Under the pieces are notes generated by a model. That model saw nothing but the letters and a program-made list of their open reading frames with translations, made no database searches and was not told the DNA's origin. 64,000 nt of DNA from Ancylomarina sp. DW003 (GTDB lineage Bacteria > Bacteroidota > Bacteroidia > Bacteroidales > Marinifilaceae): positions 1-64,000 of the forward strand of contig NZ_JAKJSD010000001.1 of assembly GCF_029029505.1 (NCBI RefSeq). Direction: 5' to 3'. The stretch's first letter is position 1. Every line of letters begins with the position of its first letter. Position numbers and translations under genes: made by a program. This document shows, in pieces, positions 46,773-55,484 of this stretch.

Positions 46773-47324
46773 ATGGCAAGTAGAAGTATAAAAAGCCTTG
46801 TCCCGGAGATGGAGGGAAAGGCAAAACAAGTACAAGAATATTGTAAAGATAGAGGTGTAACACTATTAATATATTGCACAGTGAGATCTCTGGAAGAACA
46901 GGCAATCTTGTTTCGAAAATCACATGATTGGAAGTTTATCGAAAATAAAATAAATAAACTCGAAAGTAGAGGTTTCGGCTTTTTAACAGATATAATCAAA
47001 AAGGTTGGTCCTCAAAAGCAAATTAAACCCGTCACTAATGCCGCTCCCGGAGAGAGTTTTCACGCTTATGGAGAAGCTTTTGATGCTGTTCCTTTATTAT
47101 CAGGTAAACCCATATGGAAATACAATGATTATAAAATTGGTTGGGATACTTATGCAAAAGCATTAAAAGAAAATGATTTAATATGGGGAGGTGATTTTCA
47201 GAAGAAGTTTAAGGATTTACCACATGCGCAGCTTTGTCCAGGTAGTAACCCTTTAAAATTATATCCACCTGAAGTCATTAAAGCAATATTAACAGAAAAT
47301 GGTCTGCTTAATGGAGACTATTAA
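46773..47324 (+). CDS. M15-family endolysin (L-Ala-D-Glu-type peptidase)
   Basis: A 183-residue peptidoglycan hydrolase without a signal peptide. The D-Ala-D-Ala carboxypeptidase/CwlK-like fold is shown by TVRSLEEQAILFRKS at about 37-51, the zinc motif SFHAYGEAFDAVP (His and Asp ligands, about 95-107), and the second zinc histidine with its aspartate partner in GGDFQKKFKDLPHAQ (about 140-154). It cuts stem peptides and, lacking a signal, needs a holin to reach the wall. It is the first gene of a compact three-gene lysis cassette, overlapping the next gene, and is transcribed away from the fibre genes. Confidence 0.88.
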   Translation: MASRSIKSLVPEMEGKAKQVQEYCKDRGVTLLIYCTVRSLEEQAILFRKSHDWKFIENKINKLESRGFGFLTDIIKKVGPQKQIKPVTNAAPGESFHAYGEAFDAVPLLSGKPIWKYNDYKIGWDTYAKALKENDLIWGGDFQKKFKDLPHAQLCPGSNPLKLYPPEVIKAILTENGLLNGDY

Positions 47325-47601
47325 AATATGGGTACTTACAGGTGTATTAGCCACTGGCTTTTCTGTAATATTAGTTGCAGCCAGAATTATTGCGACACGT
47401 TTTGGTGCAAAAATGGATATTCTGATCAGTTCTGTTGAGAGACTTACTATGGTTACTACTCAGCAAGCAGAACAGATTAAGAATTTATACACTAAAGAAG
47501 AAGTTAATACAAGTAGGTTAAACGATCATTCAGTAAGAATCAGGAATTTAGAAAGTAAACAGGCATCATGCCGAAATTTTAATACACATGGGACTATTTA
47601 A
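47311..47601 (+). CDS. Small one-TM coiled-coil protein of the lysis cassette
   Basis: A 96-residue protein with an N-terminal membrane helix (WVLTGVLATGFSVILVAARI) and a C-terminal coiled coil (VERLTMVTTQQAEQIKNLYT and onward). The start at 47311 (METIKIWV) was preferred over the ATG at 47299 because the overlap with the endolysin gene is shorter. The plan resembles an inner-membrane spanin or a holin accessory; phages of Gram-negative hosts need such a protein to breach the outer membrane. I do not recognise a family, and no separate outer-membrane spanin lipoprotein is visible. It overlaps the holin gene by 14 bases. Confidence 0.65.
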   Translation: METIKIWVLTGVLATGFSVILVAARIIATRFGAKMDILISSVERLTMVTTQQAEQIKNLYTKEEVNTSRLNDHSVRIRNLESKQASCRNFNTHGTI

Positions 47602-48025
47602 TGGAATAAAAGGAGGTCTTATTAAAGAAACAGGCTCTGCAATATCTGGTATAATCGATAAACTTGTTACTACAGATAAGGAACGTCTGGGACTACAAAA
47701 TGAGATTATGGGAGTGATAAATAATTTTGCCGCTAAAATGATGAATGTACAAAGAGACATTGTTTTAGCAGAAGTTAATGGTAACAAATTACAACGAAGT
47801 TGGAGACCAATCATCATGTTAGCTTTTGGTTTTATAGTCATTTACGAGTATTTTATTTCTAAAGTATTCGGCTTACCTCCGGCAGATTTACCAACAAAAT
47901 TTTGGGATTTACTCGAAATAGGCCTGGGAGGATTTGTTATTGGCAGAAGTGTTGAGAAAATTGCCGGCAACCTAACCAGTGGAGGAATTACCATAAGCAA
48001 AAAAAGAAATAGCAAAAATAGATGA
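47588..48025 (+). CDS. Holin of the 3TM (GTA-type) family
   Basis: A 145-residue protein. The N-terminal half is an amphipathic segment rich in Gly and charged residues (LFNGIKGGLIKETGSAISGI, then KERLGLQNEIMG). Then comes the family signature of an Asn/Gln followed by LQRSWRPIIMLAFGFIVIYE, and two hydrophobic stretches (about 78-97 and 112-132; LEIGLGGFVIGRSVEKIAG). The tail is basic. This layout is that of the phage and gene-transfer-agent 3TM holins. It would open the inner membrane so the endolysin can reach peptidoglycan. It is the third and last gene of the cassette. Confidence 0.82.
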   Translation: MGLFNGIKGGLIKETGSAISGIIDKLVTTDKERLGLQNEIMGVINNFAAKMMNVQRDIVLAEVNGNKLQRSWRPIIMLAFGFIVIYEYFISKVFGLPPADLPTKFWDLLEIGLGGFVIGRSVEKIAGNLTSGGITISKKRNSKNR

Positions 48026-48076
48026 TCAATGCTTTATTGAACCAAATTCAATTAAACATGGCAAGTATATAATCAA

Positions 48077-48116
48077 GATCCGGTACTGTAAATCAGACTG
48101 GGTCTTTTTGTTTAAT
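48077..48116 (+). terminator. Probable terminator of the lysis cassette
   Basis: Stem AAGATCC / GGGTCTT (one G-U pair) with a loop of about 18 bases, then TTTGTTT. Confidence 0.55.
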
Positions 48117-48171
48117 TAAGAAATAGGCTTTGTAAATTGCAATATGAAGAAAACTGAATTTATAGATAAAA

Positions 48172-48205
48172 AAATCCGCTTAAACCAATAGGTTTGAGCG
48201 GATTT
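48172..48205 (-). terminator. tmRNA terminator
   Basis: Stem AAATCCGCTTAAACC / GGTTTGAGCGGATTT with a four-base loop; followed by TTTTATC on the minus strand, 24 bases after the tmRNA 3' end. Confidence 0.85.
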
Positions 48206-48228
48206 GATAAAATTTGATAATCATCTAG

Positions 48229-48627
48229 TGGAGCTGCAGGGGATCGAACCCTGGTCCAAACATGCGACTAATAAGCTTTCTACATGCATAGTCCGTTATT
48301 AATTTTCGAATCTAGTTAGGGAAAGGACACCCGAAGCTAGACCTTATCTTTTTAATTTCGCCAACTCCCCAAAGCGTGAAGCCAACTAACCCTGAATTGA
48401 TAGCATCCCATATACTTACCGGAACAAGGTAGACCATAAGCGGGATGTCTCGTCTTCGCTCCTAGAGCGATGATAAAGCTTAATCTACTATAATTCGATT
48501 AGGCAGCAAGAGCGTAGTTATTTTCGCCAATTACAAAGTTTGTGACCTGATATTTACGAGCCAGATACACAATGCTCGACATGCTTACATATTAATTCTT
48601 CATGCTGTCAAAAGCCACGTCAGCCCC
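48229..48627 (-). ncRNA. ssrA: Transfer-messenger RNA
   Basis: About 399 nucleotides. The acceptor stem pairs 5' GGGGCUG with 3' CAGCUCC, followed by discriminator A; the T-arm GGTTCGATCCC is intact. The tag frame at 48528-48499 (minus) reads GENNYALAA and then TAA, a typical Bacteroidota tag. tmRNA with SmpB rescues stalled ribosomes and marks the incomplete protein for proteolysis. The three bases after the discriminator are CTA rather than CCA, so CCA would be added by nucleotidyltransferase. A promoter -7 box lies just upstream. Confidence 0.95.
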
Positions 48628-48637
48628 AGAATTGGCA

Positions 48638-48645
48638 CAAAGCTA
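48638..48645 (-). promoter_or_regulatory. Probable -7 box for tmRNA
   Basis: Reads TAGCTTTG on the minus strand, an exact TAnnTTTG match, ten bases before the mature 5' end. Confidence 0.55.
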
Positions 48646-48776
48646 AAAAAACCAACCGGATTAAGCTTATTTTTTCTTCGAAAACTTATGATTTATCACT
48701 AAATTGGTGATCCTGAATGAAAATCATCCCCAATAATTGATTTTCTTAACCTAAAATTAAGTCATACGCACCATAT

Positions 48777-50000
48777 ATGATCAGACCAACACGTATTGGG
48801 ATTCTTCGAGAAACTAAGAATCCACCCGACCGACGAGTAGCCATTACACCTGAACAAGGCTTACATTTAATTAAAACACACCCAAACATTAGTATCTTTA
48901 TTCAACCAAGCGATATTCGTTGTTATTCCGATGCTGAATACCGAAAGGCAGGCTTTTTTCTAACTGAAGATTTACGTGAATGTGATATCCTAATTGGTGT
49001 GAAAGAAGTGTCTATTCCGTACCTTATACCTGATAAGAAGTATCTATTCTTTTCACACACAGCCAAAGAGCAGATTCATAATAGAAAACTCTTACAAGAG
49101 GTTTTAAAACGAAAGATCACGTTGATAGATTACGAATATCTTTGCGATAAAAATGGTAAACGTGTCGTTGCATTTGGTTTTTGGGCTGGAGTTGTGGGTG
49201 CTTATAAAGCTCTTCGAGCAAGTGGCGTTCGTACCGATTCATTTGATTTACCTCCTGCCATTCGTTGTCGAAATATTAAGGACATGCAATCTCATTTGAA
49301 AGACGTGATTCTTAAACCTATCAAAATTTTAATCACGGGAAGTGGCCGGGTTGCTCAAGGAGCCCTACAAACCATATCAGTTTTAAACATCAAAGAAGTT
49401 ACCTCTGAAGAATTCTTAAACAAACAGTTTAATGAGCCTGTCTATTGCCAGTTAGAATCTGAAGATTATGTAGAACGAATAGATGGAGAACCATACAACA
49501 AGGCTCATTTTCATAAATACCCCGGACTTTATAAGTCAACCTTTAAACCCTATTCAAAGGTAGCTGACATGTTTATACCTTGCCATTATTGGAATCCAAA
49601 GTCTCCAAAATTCTTAACTCCTGAAGATTATATGGAGGAGGATTTCCAGATCTCCATCATAGCAGATATTAGTTGCGATATAGATGGACCAATACCTTCC
49701 ACTCTTCGAGTCTCAACAACAGCATCGTCCTTTTATGGTTACGACAGGTTCAATCAGGAAGAAGCAATACCTTTTATTGACAAAAGAAATGTAACTGTGA
49801 TGGCTGTTGACAATTTACCTGGAGAGTTACCGAGAGAATCTTCAGAAGATTTTGGACAAGCCCTTACCGAACACGTTTTTGCTGCTCTACTGGGCGACAC
49901 AGATGATGAAATTATAGAGAAAGCTTGTATTGCAAAAAATGGTCAACTCACACCTGAGTTTTCTTATTTACAAGACTACGTTTTTGAAACTGACGAATAA
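48777..50000 (+). CDS. LYS1/alanine-dehydrogenase-like NAD(P)-dependent oxidoreductase
   Basis: A 407-residue enzyme of the alanine dehydrogenase / saccharopine dehydrogenase (lysine-forming) family. The N-terminal domain begins RIGILRETKNPPDRRVAITP, with the catalytic-type lysine and histidine in LIGVKEVS and FFSHTAKEQ. A Rossmann domain has KILITGSGRVAQGALQT (about residues 180-200). The C-terminal part has IIADISCDIDGPIPSTLR and VTVMAVDNLPGELPRESS. Members of this group in Bacteroidota are usually annotated only as NAD(P)-dependent oxidoreductase, and the amino-acid substrate is not certain. It is monocistronic with its own terminator. Confidence 0.8.
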   Translation: MIRPTRIGILRETKNPPDRRVAITPEQGLHLIKTHPNISIFIQPSDIRCYSDAEYRKAGFFLTEDLRECDILIGVKEVSIPYLIPDKKYLFFSHTAKEQIHNRKLLQEVLKRKITLIDYEYLCDKNGKRVVAFGFWAGVVGAYKALRASGVRTDSFDLPPAIRCRNIKDMQSHLKDVILKPIKILITGSGRVAQGALQTISVLNIKEVTSEEFLNKQFNEPVYCQLESEDYVERIDGEPYNKAHFHKYPGLYKSTFKPYSKVADMFIPCHYWNPKSPKFLTPEDYMEEDFQISIIADISCDIDGPIPSTLRVSTTASSFYGYDRFNQEEAIPFIDKRNVTVMAVDNLPGELPRESSEDFGQALTEHVFAALLGDTDDEIIEKACIAKNGQLTPEFSYLQDYVFETDE

Positions 50001-50002
50001 AA

Positions 50003-50034
50003 AATGCCCAATCCTTTTACGATTGGGCATTTCC
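50003..50034 (+). terminator. Bidirectional terminator
   Basis: Stem AATGCCCAATC / GATTGGGCATT with a seven-base loop. It serves the oxidoreductase gene and, on the other strand, the converging rpe gene. Confidence 0.85.
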
Positions 50035-50057
50035 AATATTTTATCTTTTAAAACTAT

Positions 50058-50708
50058 TTACAACTTCTTCAAGTCGGCAATAGTATTACCAGGGTTTTCT
50101 GAATTAAAAACAAAACTACCTGCCACCAAAGCATCAGCTCCAGCTTCTACTAGCTTCTTTCCTGTTTCAAGGTTTACACCACCGTCAATTTCGATAATAA
50201 GCTCAGTATTTTTCTCAGCTATTAATGCCTTAAGTTTTTCAATTTTCGAATACGTATTTTCGATAAAGCTCTGTCCTCCAAATCCTGGATTCACACTCAT
50301 CAAAAGCACTACATCTAAATCCTGAATAATATCTTCTAGTACAGAGATCGGTGTATGAGGATTAAGTGATACTCCGGCTTTCATTCCATGAGAATGAATA
50401 TTTTGAACCGTACGGTGAAGATGTGTACATGCCTCGTAATGAACTGTCAATATATCAGAACCTGCCTTTTTAAAAGCTTCAATATAACGGTCAGGATCTA
50501 CAATCATTAAATGAACATCAAGCGGCTTGGTCGCAATCTTACTAATTTGCTGAACCACTGGTAATCCATATGAAATATTTGGCACAAAAACGCCATCCAT
50601 GATATCAAGGTGAAACCAATCGGCATCACTATTGTTTACCATATCGATATCGGCTTTCAAATTCATGAAATCTGCCGCAAGTAATGAAGGTGATATTAAT
50701 GTCTGCAT
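50058..50708 (-). CDS. rpe: Ribulose-phosphate 3-epimerase
   Basis: A 216-residue TIM-barrel enzyme of the pentose phosphate pathway that interconverts ribulose 5-phosphate and xylulose 5-phosphate in the cytoplasm. Family motifs are in order: ISPSLLAADFMNL, WFHLDIMDGVFVPNISYG, DVHLMIVDPDRYI, GVSLNPHTP, LMSVNPGFGGQSFI, IEIDGGV and LVAGSFVF. The metal-binding His and Asp residues in HLDIMDG, DVHLM and EIDGG are all present. It is full length, with a promoter -7 box about 30 bases upstream. Confidence 0.95.
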   Translation of the reverse strand: MQTLISPSLLAADFMNLKADIDMVNNSDADWFHLDIMDGVFVPNISYGLPVVQQISKIATKPLDVHLMIVDPDRYIEAFKKAGSDILTVHYEACTHLHRTVQNIHSHGMKAGVSLNPHTPISVLEDIIQDLDVVLLMSVNPGFGGQSFIENTYSKIEKLKALIAEKNTELIIEIDGGVNLETGKKLVEAGADALVAGSFVFNSENPGNTIADLKKL

Positions 50709-50737
50709 CTGTTAAGGGGCTTTTATTTATTATGCGG

Positions 50738-50745
50738 CAAAGATA
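50738..50745 (-). promoter_or_regulatory. -7 promoter box for rpe
   Basis: Reads TATCTTTG on the minus strand, an exact match to TAnnTTTG, 30 bases before the start codon. Confidence 0.6.
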
Positions 50746-50797
50746 GAAGTTTTTACTCAAATGTCTTTCCAAATTAATTTAATGAAATCAAAAAAAA

Positions 50798-50823
50798 CGT
50801 GTTACAGAATAAACTGTAACACG
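50798..50823 (-). terminator. Terminator of rpoD
   Basis: Perfect ten-base stem CGTGTTACAG / CTGTAACACG with a six-base loop, followed on the minus strand by seven T residues. Confidence 0.9.
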
Positions 50824-50871
50824 CCAAACAAATATGTAAATCTACTAACCTAAGCTCCAATAAAAATATTC

Positions 50872-51735
50872 TTAACCTAAATAAGTTTTCAATATCTTCG
50901 ATCTAAATGTCGATTTCATTTTCTTAATAGCCTTTTCTTTGATCTGACGAACTCTCTCACGAGTCAAATCAAACTCCTTACCAATTTCTTCAAGAGAACA
51001 TGGCGGATTCCCTTTTAAACCAAAATACATACGAATAATTGTCCCTTCTCTATTCGATAGTGTTGAAAGCGAACGCTCAATTTCAATAATCAAGGAATCC
51101 CGGAGCAGTATTTTATCCGGACCAATATCATCGGTGCTTAAAAGAATATCATATAGAGTATTATCTTCTTCCGAATTAATTGGTGCATCCATAGATATCT
51201 GACGTCCGGAAGCCTTAATAGCCTCTTTAACATCCTTAGGACTCATATCCAAAACATTAGCAACCTCATCAGGAGATGGCTCACGCTGATACTCCTGCTC
51301 CAATTGAGCTAGTGTTTTGCTAATTTTATTAATAGATCCAATCTTATTAAGTGGTAACCTTACAATTCGCGATTGCTCTGCCAATGCTTGTAAAAGCGAT
51401 TGACGAATCCACCAAACAGCATAAGATATAAATTTAAATCCACGAGTTTCATCGAAACGCTGAGCGGCTTTAATAAGGCCTAAGTTACCTTCATTAATCA
51501 AATCGGATAAACTTAATCCTTGATTTTGATATTGCTTAGAGACTGAAACAACAAATCTTAAATTTGCTTTGATCAATCTATCCAGAGCTGCTTTGCTGCC
51601 TTTTTTTATTTCCCGAGCCAAGGCTACTTCCTCCTCGGCAGTAACAAGATCTACCTTGCCAATTTCTTGCAAGTAACGATCCAGAGACGGGGTCTCTCTG
51701 TTGGTGACTTGCTTTGTGATTTTTAGTTGTCTCAT
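50872..51735 (-). CDS. rpoD: Primary RNA polymerase sigma factor
   Basis: A 287-residue group 1 sigma factor without region 1.1, the usual short form in Bacteroidota. Region 1.2 has [20 protein letters not shown]. Region 2 has [20 protein letters not shown] and [20 protein letters not shown]. Region 3 spans about 135-210. Region 4 has [10 protein letters not shown] followed by [20 protein letters not shown]. It recognises housekeeping promoters of the TTG / TAnnTTTG type seen in this window. It is monocistronic, with a strong terminator. Confidence 0.97.
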   Translation of the reverse strand: MRQLKITKQVTNRETPSLDRYLQEIGKVDLVTAEEEVALAREIKKGSKAALDRLIKANLRFVVSVSKQYQNQGLSLSDLINEGNLGLIKAAQRFDETRGFKFISYAVWWIRQSLLQALAEQSRIVRLPLNKIGSINKISKTLAQLEQEYQREPSPDEVANVLDMSPKDVKEAIKASGRQISMDAPINSEEDNTLYDILLSTDDIGPDKILLRDSLIIEIERSLSTLSNREGTIIRMYFGLKGNPPCSLEEIGKEFDLTRERVRQIKEKAIKKMKSTFRSKILKTYLG

Positions 51736-52182
51736 ATTCGGTTAGGGGATTTAGGTTGTCATCTAATTACACTACTCTATATCTTAAAGAAATAGATTTT
51801 ATTGTGAAATTCAAAATCATAAACTCATAATTTTCACCTTTTTAACTAATTTAGAATTGAATAAAAGCAAAATTTACTATAATTATTTATACGTTTCTTT
51901 TTGTATCTGAAAAATTGATACAAATCACCTAGACTAGGTATGAGTAGTGAAGAATAAGAAATAGCAGACTAGCATAATTCAATAAAAGCTTTAACACAAA
52001 TAACATGCAGATAACTCAACAATAACATTATGGATCACTTTTTTTTTGTGTTTTATAAGTAATTGTGTAATATTGCAAGTGAATTCCAGTAGATCTCCCA
52101 TTCTGAGATCGAAAAATCAAATTCCCAAGAAGATAATATTTCTATCAAATAATAAAATCCAAAATATTTAATATCATATTTT
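51736..52182. other. Divergent rpoD-rho spacer
   Basis: A 450-base AT-rich region between two divergent housekeeping genes. It must hold both promoters, and perhaps the rho leader through which Rho regulates itself, but I see no clear structured element. Confidence 0.4.
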
Positions 52183-53970
52183 ATGTACGACATTCTTGAA
52201 TTAAACAAGAAACTTGTGCCTGAATTGAAAGAGATTGCTAAAGAACTTAATATTAAGAAAATTGAGTCATTCAAAAAGCAAGATTTAATCTACAAAATTC
52301 TTGATCAACAGGCTATCGTAGCTTCAGAGATGAAAGGCTCTGATAAAAAAGCTATACGCAAACGCAGTAACAAAAAAGATGAGAATCAGGCAACCAAAGA
52401 AGAGCCTAGAAAATCTATCTTACGCAAAAAAAGAAAACCTGTAGAAAAAGCTGAGGCCGAAAAGACCGAAGAAACTACAGAAGTAGTTGAAACTCCTGTA
52501 GCAACAGAAAAAAAGGAAGTTAAAGAAGCTCGCAAGCCAAATCCACGAAAAAGACGTGAAGCTCCTCGCGCTGAAAAGGTAACTCCTAAAACAGAGGAGA
52601 TTAAGGAAACAGTTGCAAAGGAAGAAACAAAACCTGTTGAGGCTAAAAAAGAAACGAACAAAGTAGAAGAGCCTACTCCGGTTCAAACTGAAGTAAGCAA
52701 AGAGGCGCCTGTTAAAGAAAATAAGCCGCAAGAAAAGACTTCTCAAGAAAGAGTTCCTAGAGAGAAAAACAACGACAGACAGCATAACGACAGACAACCT
52801 CAGGGTAAAAAACGTTTTGAGCGTCGTGAGAAAGAAAGACCTTTTGAGTTTGATGGCATCATCAGCAACTCTGGTGTTCTTGAAATCATGCAAGATGGCT
52901 ATGGTTTCCTTCGTTCTTCAGATTTCAACTATTTGAATTCTCCTGACGATATTTACGTATCACAATCACAGATCAAGCTTTTTGGTTTGAAAACTGGTGA
53001 TACAGTACAAGGAACAATTCGTCCTCCAAAAGAAGGCGAAAAATATTTCCCATTGATTAAGGTTGAGAAAATCAACGGTCGTTTACCAGAGGTGATTCGT
53101 GACCGTGTTCCTTTCGATCACTTGACTCCTTTATTCCCAGATGAGAAATTCAACTTAACTGGAAAAGGTAAAAGCAGCCTTTCTACTCGTGTAGTTGATA
53201 TGTTTGCTCCTATTGGTAAAGGTCAGCGTGGTTTGATCGTAGCACAACCAAAAACGGGTAAGACTGTTTTATTGAAAGAGGTTGCTAATGCGATTGCTGC
53301 TAATAACCCAGAAGCTTATATGATCATCCTTTTGATTGATGAGCGTCCTGAGGAGGTTACTGATATGGCACGTTCGGTAAATGCAGAGGTTATTTCTTCT
53401 ACATTCGATGAGCCGGCAGAGCGTCACGTACGTGTTGCTAACATCGTTCTTGAAAAAGCAAAACGTATGGTTGAGTGTGGTCACGATGTTGTGATTCTAT
53501 TAGATTCTATTACGCGTTTAGCTCGTGCTTATAATACAGTTTCTCCAGCTTCAGGAAAAGTTCTTTCTGGTGGTGTTGATGCTAACGCTCTTCATAAGCC
53601 TAAGCGTTTCTTTGGTGCTGCCCGTAATATTGAAGATGGTGGTTCATTAACAATCCTTGCTACTGCATTGACAGAAACAGGATCGAAAATGGACGAAGTA
53701 ATCTTCGAAGAATTTAAGGGAACTGGTAATATGGAACTTCAGTTAGATCGTAAATTATCTAACAAGCGTATCTACCCTGCGGTGGATCTTACTGCATCAA
53801 GTACGCGTCGTGAAGATCTATTACTTGACGAAGGTCAGCTGAACCGTATTTGGGTACTAAGAAACTTCTTAACTGACATGAACTCTGTTGAAGCAATGCA
53901 GTTTATTAGTGACAGAATGCGTAAGACACGTTCGAACGAAGAGTTCTTAATTTCGATGAACGATAAGTAA
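52183..53970 (+). CDS. rho: Transcription termination factor Rho
   Basis: A 595-residue hexameric RNA helicase that ends transcription of untranslated RNA. An N-terminal helix bundle (1-50; [20 protein letters not shown]) precedes a Lys/Glu/Pro-rich disordered insert (about 55-215), a feature common in Bacteroidota Rho. The cold-shock-like RNA-binding domain (about 218-300) has [20 protein letters not shown]. The ATPase domain has [20 protein letters not shown] (Walker A near 354), [16 protein letters not shown], and [15 protein letters not shown] (Walker B), followed by the Q-loop [20 protein letters not shown]. It is complete. Confidence 0.97.
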   Translation: MYDILELNKKLVPELKEIAKELNIKKIESFKKQDLIYKILDQQAIVASEMKGSDKKAIRKRSNKKDENQATKEEPRKSILRKKRKPVEKAEAEKTEETTEVVETPVATEKKEVKEARKPNPRKRREAPRAEKVTPKTEEIKETVAKEETKPVEAKKETNKVEEPTPVQTEVSKEAPVKENKPQEKTSQERVPREKNNDRQHNDRQPQGKKRFERREKERPFEFDGIISNSGVLEIMQDGYGFLRSSDFNYLNSPDDIYVSQSQIKLFGLKTGDTVQGTIRPPKEGEKYFPLIKVEKINGRLPEVIRDRVPFDHLTPLFPDEKFNLTGKGKSSLSTRVVDMFAPIGKGQRGLIVAQPKTGKTVLLKEVANAIAANNPEAYMIILLIDERPEEVTDMARSVNAEVISSTFDEPAERHVRVANIVLEKAKRMVECGHDVVILLDSITRLARAYNTVSPASGKVLSGGVDANALHKPKRFFGAARNIEDGGSLTILATALTETGSKMDEVIFEEFKGTGNMELQLDRKLSNKRIYPAVDLTASSTRREDLLLDEGQLNRIWVLRNFLTDMNSVEAMQFISDRMRKTRSNEEFLISMNDK

Positions 53971-54084
53971 TTATCTGAGAACTAAGACGCCTTGCATATA
54001 GGAAGCATTTCTTTTGCAACACCTATTTTTACAAGGCATCTATAATATTTTGAATCTTATAACTGAGATTCTATCTTATTACAT

Positions 54085-54124
54085 AAAAAGGAACAGTGCT
54101 AATTGGCATTGTTCCTTTTTTATT
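54085..54124 (+). terminator. Terminator of rho
   Basis: Stem AAAAAGGAACAGTGC / GCATTGTTCCTTTTTT (one G-U pair) with a five- to six-base loop, then a T-rich tail. Confidence 0.8.
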
Positions 54125-54225
54125 TTTATCAAGTATAAATTCCAATTTAAACCAATAATTGTAATCTCAAGATTGCAAATACGATTTTTTATTTTCTAGA
54201 TTTGTAAGGCACAATTTTAAGAATA

Positions 54226-55416
54226 ATGAATACTCTATTACAAACTCATTGTAGTTTACTCAAAAATAAAAGAAGTACGATTAAACGTGAGCTCGGAAAA
54301 GAAATTGACTGGAGCCAACGTTTAATTGCTATAAAAGGATCCAGAGGTGTTGGTAAAACAACTTTCCTTTTGGATTATATACGAGAAAATAATCGTGAGA
54401 ACGATAAATCTTGCCTATACATCAATCTTAACAACTTATTTTTTACTGAAAGAGGTCTTGTTTCATTTGTAGATGAATTTTACAAAAAAGGAGGTAAAAC
54501 TCTATTGCTCGACCAAATTCATAAATACCCTGAATGGGCGAAGGATCTTCGTATCTGCTATGACAATTATCAGGATCTTCAAATTATTTTCACAGCATCA
54601 TCAATTTTAAGAGTTAAAACAAACGAACATTTAGCAGGTTGCGTAAACACCTACTATCTGCACGGGCTTTCTTTTCGTGAGTTTTTAAACCACGAAGCTG
54701 GTTGTGAATTTAAACGCTACACTCTAGACGAAATTGTTAAGAATCACGAATCTATTGTTGAAGATGTATTAACTAAGGTTAGACCTCTGGCTTTTTTCAA
54801 CGATTATTTAAAATTTGGCTACTACCCATGTTATTTGGAGGAGAAAAGCTTTATCGATAATCTTTTAAAGATTATCAATTTGATGTTGGAGTTCGATATT
54901 ACTTATTTGAATCAAATCGAACTAAAATATCTAACCAAGCTTAAAAAACTTCTTTACATCATTACATGCAACGTGCCATTTCAGCCTAATGTAAGCAAGC
55001 TTGCCAACGATGTTGAAACATCGAGAGCAACCATTATGAATTATTTGAGGTATTTAAAAAATGCTCGTTTAATTCACTTATTAAACAGCTCTGAAGAAGA
55101 CGATGAAAAGCTAAAGAAACCAAACAAGGTTTATCTGCACAATACAAATTTACTTTATGCTATTTCGCCAGATAGCGTTTCAGATAACAGTCTTCGAGAA
55201 ACATTTTTCTACAATCAAGTTGGTGTAGGTAGTGTTTTAACAAGCACCGATCGAGGGCATTTTTTAGTCGATCAGAGATTCAACTTCGAAATAAAAGGAA
55301 GCTCTGTAGCAATAGAACCTAAATATAGAACTGAAGATTACTTTGTTGCAGCAGATATGATTGAACGTGGAGAAGGCAACACCATACCTTTATGGTTATT
55401 CGGTTTCTTGTATTAA
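54226..55416 (+). CDS. AAA+ ATPase with DUF4143-like C-terminus
   Basis: A 396-residue protein. The N-terminal AAA_14-type ATPase (about 30-160) has Walker A IKGSRGVGKTTFLLDYI and Walker B TLLLDQIHKYPEW, then the sensor-like IIFTASSIL. A winged-helix segment follows (about 255-285; VSKLANDVETSRATIMNYLR). The C-terminal part resembles DUF4143, with KVYLHNTNLLYAI, FFYNQVGVGSVL and FNFEIKGSSVAIEPKYR. Such ATPases are widespread and their role is unclear; some are linked to mobile elements or toxin-antitoxin-like functions. It lies alone before nifJ. Confidence 0.8.
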   Translation: MNTLLQTHCSLLKNKRSTIKRELGKEIDWSQRLIAIKGSRGVGKTTFLLDYIRENNRENDKSCLYINLNNLFFTERGLVSFVDEFYKKGGKTLLLDQIHKYPEWAKDLRICYDNYQDLQIIFTASSILRVKTNEHLAGCVNTYYLHGLSFREFLNHEAGCEFKRYTLDEIVKNHESIVEDVLTKVRPLAFFNDYLKFGYYPCYLEEKSFIDNLLKIINLMLEFDITYLNQIELKYLTKLKKLLYIITCNVPFQPNVSKLANDVETSRATIMNYLRYLKNARLIHLLNSSEEDDEKLKKPNKVYLHNTNLLYAISPDSVSDNSLRETFFYNQVGVGSVLTSTDRGHFLVDQRFNFEIKGSSVAIEPKYRTEDYFVAADMIERGEGNTIPLWLFGFLY

Positions 55417-55484
55417 CAAATTGATATTTATTAAAATAAATATATAAAATCTACCATAAATAAATTTTTAATTGGAGGAGTAAA

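Noticed and set aside
36472-48025. A complete prophage or tailocin
   Set aside because: No capsid, terminase, portal, tube, sheath, baseplate or tape-measure gene is present; only fibres, a DUF1617-like gene and a lysis set.
48229-48300. A tRNA suggested by GGATCGAACCC
   Set aside because: This T-arm belongs to the tmRNA, whose tag frame and 5' end are both visible.
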